This document shows positions 8,796 to 17,899 of a stretch of DNA of 64,000 bases, piece after piece. The translations under genes and the position numbers were made by a program. Origin of the DNA: LMUY01 sp965198565 (GTDB lineage Bacteria; Pseudomonadota; Alphaproteobacteria; Acetobacterales; Acetobacteraceae); the NCBI GenBank assembly GCA_965198565.1, contig OZ240665.1, forward strand, positions 1,426,001 through 1,490,000. Reading direction: 5' to 3'. Numbering within the stretch: position 1 is the first letter of the stretch; every line of letters starts with the position of its first letter. A model generated the notes under the pieces. It saw nothing but the letters and a program-made list of their open reading frames with translations. It made no database searches and was not told the DNA's origin.

Positions 8796-9606
8796 GCTGA
8801 TGCTGCGGCCGAACTTCGTCGTGGGCTTGACCCTGTTGGCGTTGGTCGCGGTGGCCGTGGTGCTGGGCCCCTGGCTGGCGCCGTATGACCCGCAAGCGTT
8901 CCACCCGCATGCCCGGCTGCAGCCACCCTCCGCCGCGTTCCTGCTGGGCACCGACCAGTTCGGCCGCGACCTGCTCTCCCGGCTGCTGACGGGGGCGCGG
9001 CCGACCGTGCTCTTCGGCTTGGGCGCGACGGCGATGGGCGTCGCTGCCGGCGGGCTGATCGGCTTGCTGGCCGGCGTCTCGGCGGGCGCCGTCGATGCGG
9101 TGATCATGCGCGTGCTGGACGGCCTGATCGCCGTCCCCGACCTGCTGTTCGCGCTGCTGATCGTGACCGTGCTCGGCAACGGCATGGGCAATGCCGTGCT
9201 CGCCGTCGCCATCGCCTTCACGCCGGGCCTGGCGCGCATAAGCCGCAGCACGGTGCTGTCGCTGCGCTCGCGGGACTACGTGCTCGCCGCCACCGCCCGC
9301 GGCGAGGGACCGGCCTGGATCATCCTGTGCGAGGTGTTGCCGAACGCGCTGGGCCCGGTGATCGTGGAGGCGACCATCCGTGTCGCCTTCGCGGTGATGA
9401 TCGGCGCCACGCTCGGCTTCCTCGGCCTTGGCGCCCAGCCACCCTCGACCGAATGGGGCCTGATGATCGCCAGCGCACGGCAGTTCATGGCGCGCAACAT
9501 TTGGACCGTCCTGGTTCCGAGCGTGGCCATCGCGATGGTGGCGCTCGGCTTCAACCTCGTCGGCGACGCGCTGCGCGACCGGCTGGACCCACGCGGCCGC
9601 ACGTGA
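8788..9606 (+). CDS. ABC transporter permease, DppC/OppC type
   Basis: A 272-aa permease partner of the preceding gene, overlapping it by eight bases. The ATG at 8788 is preferred over a GTG three codons upstream. The DppC hallmarks are LGTDQFGRDLLSRLLTGAR (about residues 53-71) and SLRSRDYVLAATARGEG in the EAA loop, followed by LGFLGLGAQPPSTEWGLMI. Its stop overlaps the next GTG start. Confidence 0.9.
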   Translation: MRELMLRPNFVVGLTLLALVAVAVVLGPWLAPYDPQAFHPHARLQPPSAAFLLGTDQFGRDLLSRLLTGARPTVLFGLGATAMGVAAGGLIGLLAGVSAGAVDAVIMRVLDGLIAVPDLLFALLIVTVLGNGMGNAVLAVAIAFTPGLARISRSTVLSLRSRDYVLAATARGEGPAWIILCEVLPNALGPVIVEATIRVAFAVMIGATLGFLGLGAQPPSTEWGLMIASARQFMARNIWTVLVPSVAIAMVALGFNLVGDALRDRLDPRGRT

Positions 9607-11201
9607 CGCCGGCGCTGCGGATGGCCGGCTACGACCTGGCCTATGGCACCGCCACGGGCCTGCGCCCGGCGCTCGCCGGCATCGAACTCGAGATCGCACC
9701 TCGGGAGACGCTCGGCCTGGTCGGCGCGTCCGGCTCGGGCAAGACGTCGCTGGCCTGGGCGATACTGCGCATGCTGCCGGGCAACGCGCAGGAGGGCGGC
9801 GGCACCATCGCCCTGGCCGGCGAGGACCTGCGCGGCATGACCCGGCGGCAACTCGCCAGGCTGCGCGGACGGCGCATCGGCATGGTGTTCCAGGACCCTG
9901 CAACCGCGCTCAACCCGTCCATGCGGCTGGGCGCGCAGGTGATGGAGGTGCTGGTGCGGCACCGGCGGCTCAACCCGCGCGACGCGGCGAGGGAGGCCGA
10001 GTTGTGGCTGGCGCGCACCGGGCTGGCGGACCCGCGCGCCATCATGCGCCGCTACCCGCACCAGGTCTCGGGCGGCGAGAAGCAGCGCGTGGTGATCGCG
10101 TCCGCCTTCGCCTGCCAGCCGCAATTGATCATCCTCGACGAGCCGACCACGGCGCTGGACGTCATCACCGGCGCCCGCATCCTGGACCTGTTCGCGGCCT
10201 TGCGCGCCGAGGCTCCGGTGGCCTGCCTGTATATCTCGCACGACCTGGCGTTGGTGGCCCGGATCGCCGACCGTGTGGCGGTGCTGGATGCCGGCCGCAT
10301 CGTGGAGCAGGGCGCCGCGCGGGAGGTGCTGCGGGCGCCGCGCGCCGCCCAGACGCGCCGGCTGCTGGACGCCGTGCCCGACCCGGCGCACCGCCTGACC
10401 ACCTCCCCCCTTCCGTGCGAAGCGCTGCTGGCGATGACGGGGGTGAGCGTTGCCTATGGGCGCGCCGGCCGAATCGGTCGCCTGCTCGGTGCGCCGCCGC
10501 CCACCATGGGGGCGAACGGCGTCTCGCTCACGCTGAACCGGGGCGAGATCCTGGGCATCGTCGGCGAATCCGGCTCCGGCAAGTCGAGCCTGGCCCGCGC
10601 GCTGTGCGGCATCGTGCCGTTCACCGGCGAGATCACGTTCGATCGGGCGCAGCTTACTGGGGGCGACCGGATGAACCGGGCCTGGCGCCGCGATGTGCAG
10701 ATCATCTTCCAGAATCCGGACGCCTCGCTCAATCCCAGGCATCGGATTGGCACGATCTTGGGCCGCCCGCTGCGCCTCTACGGCCAGGCCTCGGGCGCGA
10801 CGGTGGCGGCCGGCGTGGCCCGGATGTTGGAGGAGGTCGGGCTGCCCCCCGCCTATAGCGGCCGGCTGCCGCACGAGTTGTCCGGGGGCGAGAAGCAGCG
10901 CGTGGCCATCGCGCGCGCGTTCGCCGCCGCGCCGAAGCTGGTGATCTGCGACGAGGTCACCTCCGCCCTCGATGTCATCGTCCAGGCGGAGGTGGTGCGG
11001 TTGCTGGTGGCCATGCAGCTTCGGCACGGGACTGCGTTCCTGTTCATCACGCACGACCTGAACCTGGTGCGCCAGATCGCGCATCGGATTGCGGTGATGC
11101 ATCGCGGCGACCTGGTCGAAGTGTTCGATGCAATGCACTTCGCCGGGGTGGACCGTCATCCCTACACGCAGGCGCTGTTGGCCGCCGTCGCCACGCTCTA
11201 G
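9603..11201 (+). CDS. Fused dual ATPase of a peptide-type ABC importer (DppD-DppF)
   Basis: A 532-aa protein with two complete nucleotide-binding domains, doing the job of separate DppD and DppF. Domain 1 has Walker A GASGSGKTS, signature VSGGEKQRV and Walker B LIILDEPTTALD. Domain 2 has GESGSGKSS, LSGGEKQRV and LVICDEVTSALD, where Val replaces the usual Pro. The C-terminus HPYTQALLAAV is typical of DppF. The GTG start at 9603 overlaps the permease stop as GTGA. The five genes from 5069 to 11201 form one importer operon. Confidence 0.9.
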   Translation: MTPALRMAGYDLAYGTATGLRPALAGIELEIAPRETLGLVGASGSGKTSLAWAILRMLPGNAQEGGGTIALAGEDLRGMTRRQLARLRGRRIGMVFQDPATALNPSMRLGAQVMEVLVRHRRLNPRDAAREAELWLARTGLADPRAIMRRYPHQVSGGEKQRVVIASAFACQPQLIILDEPTTALDVITGARILDLFAALRAEAPVACLYISHDLALVARIADRVAVLDAGRIVEQGAAREVLRAPRAAQTRRLLDAVPDPAHRLTTSPLPCEALLAMTGVSVAYGRAGRIGRLLGAPPPTMGANGVSLTLNRGEILGIVGESGSGKSSLARALCGIVPFTGEITFDRAQLTGGDRMNRAWRRDVQIIFQNPDASLNPRHRIGTILGRPLRLYGQASGATVAAGVARMLEEVGLPPAYSGRLPHELSGGEKQRVAIARAFAAAPKLVICDEVTSALDVIVQAEVVRLLVAMQLRHGTAFLFITHDLNLVRQIAHRIAVMHRGDLVEVFDAMHFAGVDRHPYTQALLAAVATL

Positions 11202-11320
11202 CGCCGCAACGCGGCTGGCACCGTCCAGCGATGCGGGGATGATGCGGAGAGGAAGGCTCGTCGGATGGTTCGGTCTCCTTCTTGCTAGCCGGGCAACGAT
11301 CCCGTTTGCAGGAGAGCCCC

Positions 11321-12624
11321 ATGCCAGCCCGCCCGTTCCATCTCTCCTGGTTCCTGTCGCAAGGCTACGGCCCGAAAACCTGGCGCGGCCCCTGGCCCGG
11401 CAGCGACAACGCGCGCTGGATGATGCCCGACCTGTTCCTCGACCTCGCCCGCGGCATGGAGCGCGCCGGGTTCGACTACCTCATCATCGAGGACTCCTCG
11501 ATGGTGCCGTACAGCTACCAGGGCAGCCACGACGCCTACCTGCAATACGCCGCCAGCACGCCCAAGCTCGACCCGGCGGTGCTCGTGCCCTATCTCGCCC
11601 AGGCCACCAAGCATCTCGGCCTGGTGCCGACCCTCTCCACCTCGGAATACCCGCCCTTCCTGCTGGCCCGGCTGGTCAACTCGCTCGACCACGTGACGGA
11701 AGGCCGGGTCGGGTGGAACTGCGTCACCAGCAGCAATGACGGTGCGGCGCAAAACTACGGCAACGAGGGGCAATACCCGCATGACGAGCGCTACGACCGC
11801 GCCGACGAGTTCGCCGACCTGGTGACCAAGCTATGGGACGCCTGGGAGCCCGACGCCGTGCTGCTCGACCGCGACCGCCCGATGTTTGCCGACGGCGGCA
11901 AGGTGCATCCGGTGTATCACGAGGGCCGCTACTTCAAGTGCCGCGGGCCGCTGAACGCGCCGCGCTCGCCGCAGGGCCGCCCGGTGATCTGCCAGGCCGG
12001 CGGCTCGGCGCGGGGGCAGGAGTTCGCCGCCCGCTGGGCCGACACCATCATCACCGACGCCGGCAGCATCCCGGCGATGAAGGCCTACCGTGCGGACGTG
12101 CGCGCCCGCGCCGCCGCCGCCGGCCGTGATCCGGACCGGGTGAAGGTGCTGTTCCTCACCTACCCGATCGTCGACACGAGCATGGAGGCCGCGCAAGACC
12201 GCCGCGGTTGCAACGCGAGGACGCGGCGGCGCATTTGGCGATGCCGCTGTCCTCGATGTCCCGCCTGACCAACATCGACTTCGCCCAGTTCGACCTCGAC
12301 GAGCCGCTCCCGCCCAGCCTGACCACCAACGGGCACCAGAGCTCGCTGGCGAAATGGATCGGCAAGACGCCGCGCGAGCTGGCGCTGAGCCAGTCGACCA
12401 AGCTGGGCATCGACTTCACCGGCACGGTGGACCACGTGGCCGGCCTGATGGCCGAGATCATGGAGGAGGTCGGCGGCGACGGGTTCCTGTTCTACAACAG
12501 CTATTTCGATCGACGCTATATTATGGAGGTGTGCGATGGCTTGGTGCCGGAGCTGCAGCGGCGCGGGCTGACGCGGACGGAGTATAGCCACAGGTGTTTC
12601 AAGGATAACTTGATGGCGTTCTAA
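11321..12624 (+). pseudogene. LLM-class flavin-dependent monooxygenase (NtaA/SnaA/DszA type), frameshifted
   Basis: The N-terminal 290 or so residues (MPARPFHLSWFLSQGYGPKT onward, with EGRVGWNCVTS and EGRYFKCRGPLN) match FMN-dependent monooxygenases that use a separate reductase and attack aminopolycarboxylates, sulfones or alkanes. The frame then breaks at about 12190-12210 and ends as nonsense at 12268. The missing C-terminus continues in another frame, LQREDAAAHLAMPLSSM through DGFLFYNSYF to the stop at 12624. One small indel would restore a protein of about 434 residues. A good GGAG ribosome site precedes the ATG. Either a recent pseudogene or a sequencing error. Confidence 0.8.
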
Positions 12625-12648
12625 CACCAGCGGCATCAAGCTTTAAGC

Positions 12649-12745
12649 CGTCATCGCGAGCCGCACTTGGCGGGGTGGCGATCCAGGCCGCGCGACAGGC
12701 CTCATGCGTGACGCCCTGGATTGCCGCGCTTCGTTCGCAATGACG
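12649..12745. repeat. Palindromic intergenic repeat (REP/MITE-like), about 97 bp
   Basis: The left end CGTCATCGCGAGC and right end GCTTCGTTCGCAATGACG are imperfect inverted copies, and each arm also carries GATCCAGG or its complement CCTGGATT. The arms can fold into one long hairpin. Similar CGTCATTGCGAGC...CAATCCAGG elements are known as interspersed repeats in many proteobacteria. It lies between the frameshifted monooxygenase and a small gene on the other strand. Confidence 0.7.
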
Positions 12746-12767
12746 CTTGAACGGCTCGTCGTGGCCG

Positions 12768-13037
12768 CTACTCCCGCTGCAGTGGGTTGACCAGTTCCTC
12801 AAGCCGCCGCTGCTTGCGGGTGAGCGCAGCCACCTCCATCCCCAACGCCCGCAGCTCCTCCCTGGCGGTATCCGCCGAAGCGTGGGCGCGGTCGGCGCGA
12901 GCGATGTTGACCGTGATGTCGTCGCCGATGTGCGCGAGCCGTTCCTCGACCGGGTCGAAGCGCGGCATGATGGCGGCGCGTAGGGCGGTGACTTGCTGGA
13001 GCAAAGCAGGAAGAATGTTGTCCGGTTGGTCAGTCAT
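12768..13037 (-). CDS. Small coiled-coil protein, function unknown
   Basis: An 89-aa soluble protein beginning MTDQPDNILPALLQQVTALR. It is rich in Leu, Arg and Glu in heptad-like spacing (IMPRFDPVEERLAHIGDD, later TREELRALGMEVAALTRKQR), suggesting a single coiled coil. There is no signal peptide or known catalytic motif. The ATG at 13037 is chosen because the preceding residues in frame are Pro- and Arg-rich and unlike the rest. It is not obviously in an operon. Confidence 0.55.
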   Translation of the reverse strand: MTDQPDNILPALLQQVTALRAAIMPRFDPVEERLAHIGDDITVNIARADRAHASADTAREELRALGMEVAALTRKQRRLEELVNPLQRE

Positions 13038-13194
13038 TCCAGGTCTCCGCGGCGCTGACCTCTGTGATGGGTCCGGTAGAGGCAGCACGGGTGCACTGAC
13101 TTGATGCCGACCGCTGCTTGCAGTTCCTGTTAACGCTTCAGCAATCCCTCTAGGGCACCATCGGCTTCACTCGGCCAAAAAGGTTGGTATCAGG

Positions 13195-14478
13195 ATGCTA
13201 AGAGAGCTCAACAACGAGGATCGCGCAGAGTTGGAGACCCTTCGTCGGGTAAGGCTCAAAGCATTCGACGGCCTTCGCATGCCCACGTCATTGCCACGCG
13301 CCATTGTGGCCTTTGTCGGCCAGAACGAAAACGGCGCCTTACGTCGCCTGAGCCGCGAACTGATGGAGCTTGCTGAACCGCACGGGTTCAAAGGCCACAT
13401 TGTTGACTTGATGCATCCTGAATGGCCGCATCATTTACGGACCCTGTTGGACGCAGGGGTATTGTTAGCCTGGGGCGCGGCGGGCATCGGCGCGCGACTA
13501 ACGAGTGAGAATGGGAACCTCTGGGATCAAGCCCAGGTTCCATTCATCTCCGTCTTGAGCGACTCGCCATGCTGGCTGCCAGCCAACCACCACATTCCTT
13601 CGCGCTACGTGGCGAACGGCTATGTCTTCCAAGATTGGCTGAGCATGCAACAGCGCTTGATCCGCTCTTCACAAGTCTCAGCCTTGCTGCCTCATGGGGT
13701 TGTCGCCAACCCGTTTCATGACGCCATACCCTGGTCGAGGCGGCAACACAGGATGGTGTTTGTCAAAACCGGGCATGCACCCGAGCTGCATCGGCAGCGG
13801 TGGCTTGAGTTACCGTCGCGGTTCCGCGCAGTGGTGGAAGAGACTTCAGCCGCCGTACTCAAGCAAGATGTCTGTGACATCACCGCGATTTACCTTCGGT
13901 GCCTCGATGACCACGATCTCTACGTCGAGCAGAGATCAGATATCCTATTCGGTCTCATGCAAGAGATTGATGTCTATGTGCGCGATTATCGTTCGACGGC
14001 CATGGTCCGCGGGTTGCTCGATCTATCGGTCGACATCGTCGGTAGAGGGTGGGACCATGTGAAGGACCTCAAAGGCAAAGCGCGGTTCCACGACGGCATA
14101 GACGCGTCGGCCCTGCCAAAGCTTTATAGCGACACGCAATTTCTACTAAACACCATGCCGAATTTTTCGACACGCACACATGAGCGCGTTCTGGATGGGT
14201 TTGGCGCGAAATGCTGCGTGGTCACGAACGAAAACGCTGAGATGCGAAGCCGTTTTACGCGGCTACTCAACTACTTTGCCGTTGACACAGAAGCTGCCGA
14301 CCTGGCCGAACGCCTCAGCATGATCTATCACAGCACCACGCAGTACGATGACCACGTTCAGACCGCCTTCGATCTAGTTAGGTCCGAAAACGCGGGCGAA
14401 CTGTTGATGCGGGGAATAATCGACTTGGCGATGGAAGTTCGAGCAGTAAATAAGTCTGAAACCTTCAAGTCTAATTAA
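13195..14478 (+). CDS. CgeB-like glycosyltransferase
   Basis: A 427-aa protein. Its C-terminal half has the pattern of family 1-like CgeB/YkvP glycosyltransferases: IVGRGWDHVKDLKG, then ALPKLYSDTQFLLNTMP, then THERVLDGFGAKCCVVTNEN, where the His-Glu-Arg motif and the Gly-rich turn bind the nucleotide sugar. The N-terminal half is less conserved. Base composition and codon use are visibly AT-richer than in the flanking genes. It heads a three-gene rightward block with an acyltransferase and a methyltransferase fusion, probably for surface glycan or protein glycosylation. Confidence 0.72.
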   Translation: MLRELNNEDRAELETLRRVRLKAFDGLRMPTSLPRAIVAFVGQNENGALRRLSRELMELAEPHGFKGHIVDLMHPEWPHHLRTLLDAGVLLAWGAAGIGARLTSENGNLWDQAQVPFISVLSDSPCWLPANHHIPSRYVANGYVFQDWLSMQQRLIRSSQVSALLPHGVVANPFHDAIPWSRRQHRMVFVKTGHAPELHRQRWLELPSRFRAVVEETSAAVLKQDVCDITAIYLRCLDDHDLYVEQRSDILFGLMQEIDVYVRDYRSTAMVRGLLDLSVDIVGRGWDHVKDLKGKARFHDGIDASALPKLYSDTQFLLNTMPNFSTRTHERVLDGFGAKCCVVTNENAEMRSRFTRLLNYFAVDTEAADLAERLSMIYHSTTQYDDHVQTAFDLVRSENAGELLMRGIIDLAMEVRAVNKSETFKSN

Positions 14479-14567
14479 ATATACGACACGACGTGGATAA
14501 CTGAGGTTGTATGCCCTGCTATGTCTCCGCACTCTGATGCGCCTGACCAAGTTCGGAGATCATACCC

Positions 14568-15149
14568 GTGACGAACTATGGAAAGCAGTTTTTAGACGAT
14601 GACGAGGTTGCGGGTATTCCGTTCGCATCGATCGGGAAACATGTCCTTATCCATAGCCGTGCCAACCTGCTCAATGTCGAGAACATGCATCTTGGTAGCT
14701 ATATTAGGATCGATGCCGACGTCACGATAGTCGCCAATGCATCGGTAAAGATTGGTAGCTATGTCCACATTGGAGCTCAGTGCTACCTGGCGGGAGCGGC
14801 CGGTATCGTGATGGGGGACTTCTCTGGCCTATCACAGGGCGTCAAAATCTATAGCGTATCGGACGATTATTCAGGTAAGCATTTAACTAATCCAACAGTA
14901 CCGCGAGAATACCTCGGCATTAACGAGGGTCAGGTGACGCTTGGTCGCCATGTCATAATAGGGTCCGGCAGCGTAATTTTACCTGGCATCGAGATTTCAG
15001 AGGGATGCTCAGTGGGGGCGCTATCCCTTGTAAGCACGACCACAGAACCGTGGGGGATCTATGCAGGGGTGCCCGCAACTCGCCGCCGGGAGCGAGACCA
15101 AAGCCTGCTTCAGTTGGAAAAGCTCTTGCTAGCCAAGTCAAAGCTGTAG
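14568..15149 (+). CDS. Left-handed beta-helix (hexapeptide) O-acyltransferase
   Basis: A 193-aa protein with repeated hexapeptide units (IRIDADVTIVANASVKIGSY, VHIGAQCYLAG, VTLGRHVIIGSGSVILPG) that build the trimeric left-handed beta-helix of acetyltransferases such as galactoside or maltose acetyltransferase. The late GSGSVILPGIEI and WGIYAGVPA segments are typical of the active-site region. The start is GTG at 14568 with GGAG upstream. It sits 89 bases after the glycosyltransferase and seven bases before the next gene, and probably O-acetylates a sugar. Confidence 0.82.
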   Translation: MTNYGKQFLDDDEVAGIPFASIGKHVLIHSRANLLNVENMHLGSYIRIDADVTIVANASVKIGSYVHIGAQCYLAGAAGIVMGDFSGLSQGVKIYSVSDDYSGKHLTNPTVPREYLGINEGQVTLGRHVIIGSGSVILPGIEISEGCSVGALSLVSTTTEPWGIYAGVPATRRRERDQSLLQLEKLLLAKSKL

Positions 15150-15156
15150 AGGGAAC

Positions 15157-16266
15157 ATGCCAGACAGTCCGCGCCCAGACGGTTCGCGCCTACAAGAGCC
15201 TTCAACGATCCTTGTCTTTCCCTGCGGCATGCAAGCCGCATTGGAGTATCTTGACCAGGCGCGTCGCAACGGCTTCAGAGTTGTTGGAGCTTCGTCAATT
15301 GAGGTGGATGGACCCCGCCATCGCTACGATGCTATCGAACACCTACCGTTTGTCACAGACAAAGATTTCATCCCGGCTTTAAACGACCTGATCGCAAAAC
15401 ATCACGTGTCCAGGATTTATACTCCGCACCACGTGATATGGGCAAATCTGAACCAATGGCGGAAGGACTTGCCCGCCCAAATCGAATTGGATGTCTGCCG
15501 AGTTCCGAGAGATGAAGACCAGATTTACCGCAATCTTGAGACAGCAGCCGCTGGTCTGATCTCCCCCTCCCTTCAAAACGCGTCGGCAGCCCCACTCACA
15601 GATCTTCAGCGAGCGGGCCTTCTGCGCCTGATCCACACGATACCAGGTATGTGTGGCGACGAAAAAGCCGTGGCCTGCATGGAAGTGATGCGCGCTGCGC
15701 CGGTGGGTGACATCGTCGAGATAGGCTCCTGGTGGGGCCGATCGGCAGCCCTGCTTAACTGGCTGGCTCAGTATTACGGGATTGGCCGCTTACTTTGCAT
15801 AGACCCATGGCACTCTAGCCAAACGGATCAAGGCAACGACTTGCTTGACGAAGTGGTGAAGAAGCTCGATTTCGAGTATGCTCTACAAGTCTTTAAGTTG
15901 AACCTCGCCCCTTTGAGCCAGGGCAACCTCAACTTCATCCAGGGCCGATCCGAGGACGTCCACGTTCGATACAAAGCGGGTTTAGTCGTCCAATCTGACG
16001 CCTTCGGGACCACTGTGTACACCGGCGAGATCAGCGTCTTGCATATCGACGGTAATCACTCCTTTGAACAGGCGAGCTTAGACATTGCCCTTTGGACGCA
16101 GCATCTCGTCCCAGGCGGCTGGGTGATTTTCGATGATTATGAATGGGGCTTCGGTGATGGCGTGAAATTGGCTGCCGACTTGTTCCTACAGGAAAATTAC
16201 TCCCGGATCATCGAGCGTTTTCAAGCAGGCCCGGCGCTCTTCGTTCAACTGGGTGCGACTTCCTAA
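15157..16266 (+). CDS. Two-domain protein: preATP-grasp-like N-terminus fused to a SAM methyltransferase
   Basis: The first 110 or so residues (STILVFPCGMQAALEYLDQA, later HVSRIYTPHHVIWANLN) resemble the Rossmann-like preATP-grasp domain of carbamoyl-phosphate-synthase-type enzymes, but no ATP-grasp domain follows. Residues 165-369 form a class I methyltransferase of the cephalosporin hydroxylase/Methyltransf_24 type, with the SAM motif VEIGSWWGRSAALLNWL, then LLCIDPWH and LHIDGNHSFEQASLD, ending PGGWVIFDDYEWGFGDG. The start has an AGAGGGA ribosome site. It shares the AT-rich codon use of the two genes upstream, so a glycan-modifying role is inferred. Confidence 0.75.
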   Translation: MPDSPRPDGSRLQEPSTILVFPCGMQAALEYLDQARRNGFRVVGASSIEVDGPRHRYDAIEHLPFVTDKDFIPALNDLIAKHHVSRIYTPHHVIWANLNQWRKDLPAQIELDVCRVPRDEDQIYRNLETAAAGLISPSLQNASAAPLTDLQRAGLLRLIHTIPGMCGDEKAVACMEVMRAAPVGDIVEIGSWWGRSAALLNWLAQYYGIGRLLCIDPWHSSQTDQGNDLLDEVVKKLDFEYALQVFKLNLAPLSQGNLNFIQGRSEDVHVRYKAGLVVQSDAFGTTVYTGEISVLHIDGNHSFEQASLDIALWTQHLVPGGWVIFDDYEWGFGDGVKLAADLFLQENYSRIIERFQAGPALFVQLGATS

Positions 16267-16312
16267 CGCGCTCAACCGACCGAGTGTGCTTGTCTCGGGA
16301 TGGCCTAGATTA

Positions 16313-17233
16313 GGGTCCGTTCGCATTTCGCGACTTGAGGCGGTCACGGGAAGCCTGGTTTGGTTGGTCGTCTGAGCGGAGAGACGATGCAAGTGTTGAC
16401 GGATGCCCAATGGGCGAAGTTCGAAGCAGCTATCGCGGCGGCTGAAATTCGTGGAGCCCGTCCGCGGACCGAAGATCGCCGCACGATCGAGGCGATCATC
16501 TGGCGGCTCGACAACGGGGCAAAATGGCGTTCGATCCCAGCCGAGCTGGGCGACTGGCATCATGCCTACCTCCGCTTCCGCCGGTGGGCTGTGCGTGGCG
16601 TGTGGGACAAGATCATGGCTCACTTGGTGGCGCAGGGAGAGCCGAAGTTGGCGTTTGCCTGCATCGACGGCACGATCGCTCGCGCTCATCAGAAGGCCTC
16701 CGGTGCGCGACCCGGCAAAGCCTTGGGCAAAGACCGGGATTGAGTCTGCGACTCACTCGCGATGTAGCCGACAAAGGCGAGGCGCTGGGCCGATCGCGGG
16801 GTGGGCTTGGCACCAAGATCGTCGGTGTCTGCGATGCGGCCGGACGGCTGGTAGACTTCCTGCTGGCACCCGGCCAGGCCCATGAACTGGCACCGTCCCT
16901 GACACTCCTGCACCGGTTGCCGGAGGCGCCCTCGTGGGTGCTGGCCGACATGGCTTGCGACGCTCGGGCCTTCCGCTCGGATGTGCGTGCCATGGGCGCC
17001 ATTCCTGTGGTGCCATCGCGCCGCGGGACCAAGCAACCGGAGCCGTGTCCCGACTACATATATCGGCATCGCAACCTGATCGAACGCTGCTGGTCGCGGT
17101 TGAAGGAAGCGGCGCGCCATCGCAACCCGATACGACAAGACCGCGACATCCTACGCCGCCGGCGTTGCAATTGCCGCATCACTGGACTGGATCAAGGGCC
17201 TGCTTCGGTAAGCACCGAAATGCGAACGGACCC
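16313..17233. mobile_element. IS5-family insertion sequence (IS427-like), about 921 bp
   Basis: The ends are near-perfect inverted repeats: GGGTCCGTTCGCATTTCG at 16313-16330 and its complement CGAAATGCGAACGGACCC at 17216-17233. TA flanks both ends, the target duplication expected for the IS427 group. The element contains an IS5-type DDE transposase reading frame that is broken. It inserted between the AT-rich glycan block and the COQ9/def genes. Confidence 0.88.
16387..17211 (+). pseudogene. IS5-family transposase, frame broken twice
   Basis: The first part reads MQVLTDAQWAKFEAAI to a stop at 16743 and contains the first catalytic Asp in ACIDGTIARAH. The middle continues in another frame with ALGRSRGGLGTKI, the second Asp in LADMACDARAF and the Glu in NLIERCWSRLKEA. 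The tail returns to the first frame, RAIATRYDKTATSYAAGVAI, ending at the TAA at 17209-17211. IS5 relatives often use two overlapping frames, but two shifts and extra sequence near 16735-16780 suggest inactivation. Confidence 0.8.
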
Positions 17234-17314
17234 TAGCGCAACGCAGCTTCCTATTCCCTGCATTCCAAGTCTGCTCTCCGCCAACCTGGCCAGCCGTCTG
17301 GTCGAGTTGCGACC

Positions 17315-17899
17315 CTACCGCCTGCCAGCAGGCCGCAGTCTCTCAAGCCACTCCCCACCCTGCCGCCGCAGCTTGCCCAGTCGCCCCAAACCCGCCAACC
17401 GCCGATCCAAAAACGCCAACGTCTCCGCCGCGTCCTCGCTGTCGTCGCGCAGCCAGAACAGCAGCGTACTGCCATACACCCCGGCCAAAATCGCCCGCTT
17501 CGTGTACCAACTGAAATCGGCACTCCGATCCCCGGCGGCGTGCCAGATGCTGTCCACCGTGCGCGCCGTCACCCGGCCAGCCGCTGCCGTGTCCAGCGTC
17601 AGCAGCGCCAAAGCGCGGCGGATCGGCTCCTTATGCGGAGCGCTGTCCTGTAAGCGCCGTGCAATCACGCTGCGGATGCGCTGAGATAGGCCAAGCTCGG
17701 CCGGGGCGGGAGGCATGCGGCGGTCGGCCAGGTCGGTCCAGGCCTCCACCATATCAGTCGGGCCGCCTGGGAACAGCAAGTCCGCATCCGGCCCGGCGGC
17801 TGCCTGCAGCGCGCGCACGGTCCAGCCGGGGAACGGCACGGTCGCCACCAGCAGGTCGAGTGCGGCGTCCCGCTCGGGAGAGCGTTCGGGCGCGGTCAT
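17315..17899 (-). CDS. COQ9 family protein (ubiquinone biosynthesis)
   Basis: A 194-aa homologue of COQ9, the lipid-binding partner of the ubiquinone hydroxylation step, found in alphaproteobacteria and mitochondria. The signature stretch is DSIWHAAGDRSADFSWYTKR followed by AILAGVYGSTLLFWLRD; the N-terminus (ERDAALDLLVATVPFPGW) is the TetR-like helical part. The length matches the family. The start at 17899 overlaps the deformylase stop by ATGA. Confidence 0.9.
   Translation of the reverse strand: MTAPERSPERDAALDLLVATVPFPGWTVRALQAAAGPDADLLFPGGPTDMVEAWTDLADRRMPPAPAELGLSQRIRSVIARRLQDSAPHKEPIRRALALLTLDTAAAGRVTARTVDSIWHAAGDRSADFSWYTKRAILAGVYGSTLLFWLRDDSEDAAETLAFLDRRLAGLGRLGKLRRQGGEWLERLRPAGRR

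Noticed and set aside
9276..11159. A 627-codon minus-strand open frame
   Set aside because: Antisense to the fused ATPase with both Walker motifs; no independent support.
11047..11322. A 91-codon minus-strand open frame after the dual ATPase
   Set aside because: Mostly antisense to the ATPase 3' end, Arg/Pro-rich, no ribosome site.
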